Part shown: positions 6,041 to 6,615 of the stretch, piece after piece | Layout: every line of letters begins with the position of its first letter | Position numbering within the stretch: position 1 is the stretch's first letter | Assembly: GCA_002718375.1 (NCBI GenBank) | Contig: PBEI01000001.1 | Location: 1 to 6,615, forward strand | Source of the DNA: Gammaproteobacteria bacterium | Lineage (GTDB): Bacteria > Pseudomonadota > Gammaproteobacteria > UBA11654 | DNA length: 6,615 nucleotides | Direction of reading: 5' to 3' | Program-made: the position numbers and the translations under genes | The notes under the pieces: model-generated | The model's database searches: none | Told to the model about the DNA's origin: nothing | What the model saw: only the letters and a program-made list of their open reading frames with translations

Positions 6041-6615
6041 ATGAGGAAAATTGGTAAAAATTTGCTAATCGTATTGATTCTGATTTTGATCGGTGCATCT
6101 GCTTTCATACTTTCAACTTCACCCCATAGTTATAAAAAATTCACTACTGACTATTACGATACCAATCCATTCACGAGCCAAGATGCGACAAACATAAATA
6201 GACCAATTGAACTGGCAGAGAATGCTTCAAAACAAATACTTTGGGGTGATCAGCATGTTCACACCACTTATTCAATGGATGCATTTTATATATCTCTGCC
6301 TCTTATGCATGGTTCTAGAGGTGCTTTTCCACCTGCTTTTGCATGTGATTATGCTCGGTTTATTTCTCAAATTGATTTTTATGTATTGACCGATCACGCA
6401 GAATCATACACTCCAAGAACATGGAAAGACCAAGTTGACAGCGTAAGACAATGCAATGCAATTTCTGGTGAGGACAATCCCGATCTGGTTGCATTCATCG
6501 GATGGGAGTGGACACAAGCTGGAAATACGCCGGAAGATCACTATGGTCACCACAACGTTTTTTTTAAAGACTATAAAGAGGGTCAAATTCCAGATAGACC
6601 AATAGCTGCTGGCGG
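6041..6615 (+). CDS. DUF3604 family protein (PHP-like metal-dependent hydrolase), C-terminus beyond window
   Basis: This frame stays open for 191 codons to the right edge. An N-terminal signal or anchor (basic RKIGK, hydrophobic 8-24) points to export. The DUF3604 signature starts at LWGDQHVHTTYSMDA (67-81) with His72-x-His74. It continues with FYVLTDHAES (113-122; Asp118-His119), FIGWEWT (152-158; Glu156) and HYGHHNVFF (167-175; His167, His170, His171). These H-x-H, D-H, E and H groups are arranged as in PHP-type metallophosphoesterases, which bind two or three metals; this supports a metal-dependent hydrolase, though I know of no settled substrate for DUF3604. Full-length members are about 600 residues, so about two thirds lies outside. 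The start is set by AGGGG six bases upstream. It shares an operon with a HupE-like permease and a parvulin-like protein, suggesting help with metal supply and folding. Confidence 0.88.
   Translation, partial: MRKIGKNLLIVLILILIGASAFILSTSPHSYKKFTTDYYDTNPFTSQDATNINRPIELAENASKQILWGDQHVHTTYSMDAFYISLPLMHGSRGAFPPAFACDYARFISQIDFYVLTDHAESYTPRTWKDQVDSVRQCNAISGEDNPDLVAFIGWEWTQAGNTPEDHYGHHNVFFKDYKEGQIPDRPIAAG

Noticed and set aside
6207..6586. Short frames in other phases across the start of the DUF3604 gene
   Set aside because: The continuous frame from 6041 carries the H-x-H, D-H and HYGHH motifs; the others are shadows.

Overview
The window is a compact, AT-rich stretch of bacterial chromosome (GC looks to be in the mid-30s percent by eye). 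It carries eight protein-coding genes, the two outermost cut by the window edges. I see no tRNA, rRNA, CRISPR array or insertion sequence. Small intergenic gaps, Gram-negative-style signal peptides and the gene set (spinster-like MFS carrier, PNPOx-like flavoprotein, CoA-thioesterase-type hotdog proteins, HupE/UreJ permease, DUF3604 protein) suggest a marine gammaproteobacterium with a streamlined genome. That assignment is inference from gene content and composition; no marker gene in the window fixes it.

Layout. Positions 1-548 (minus) hold the N-terminal 182 residues of a pyridoxamine-phosphate-oxidase-like flavoprotein. It diverges, across about 50 bp with back-to-back -10 elements, from an MFS transporter (599-2173, plus). 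The transporter converges, with only 2 bp between stop codons, on a three-gene minus-strand operon. Read in its own direction this operon is: DUF4442 hotdog protein (3926-3471), GTG-initiated thioesterase (3461-2979), then an exported two-domain cupin (2970-2176). The two hotdog genes are in the same reading frame, separated by one TAG and three further codons. The cupin ATG lies just inside an ATGA junction.

On the right, a 36-bp divergent spacer separates that operon from a plus-strand cluster: a membrane-anchored parvulin-like protein lacking both family histidines (3963-4808), a HupE/UreJ-type membrane protein with a signal peptide and a His-rich extracytoplasmic domain (4815-6020), and the start of a DUF3604 protein with PHP-like metal-ligand motifs (6041 to the edge). 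Gaps of 6 and 20 bp and a strong Shine-Dalgarno before the last gene support one operon.

Working hypothesis: the right-hand operon makes an exported or membrane-tethered, metal-dependent hydrolase (DUF3604) together with a metal permease (HupE-like) and a dedicated folding or assembly factor (degenerate parvulin). The left operon looks like acyl-CoA or aryl-CoA thioester metabolism plus an exported binding protein of unknown ligand. The most interesting points are the right-hand three-gene module, the two in-frame hotdog genes split by one UAG, and a possible leaderless promoter for the parvulin-like gene.
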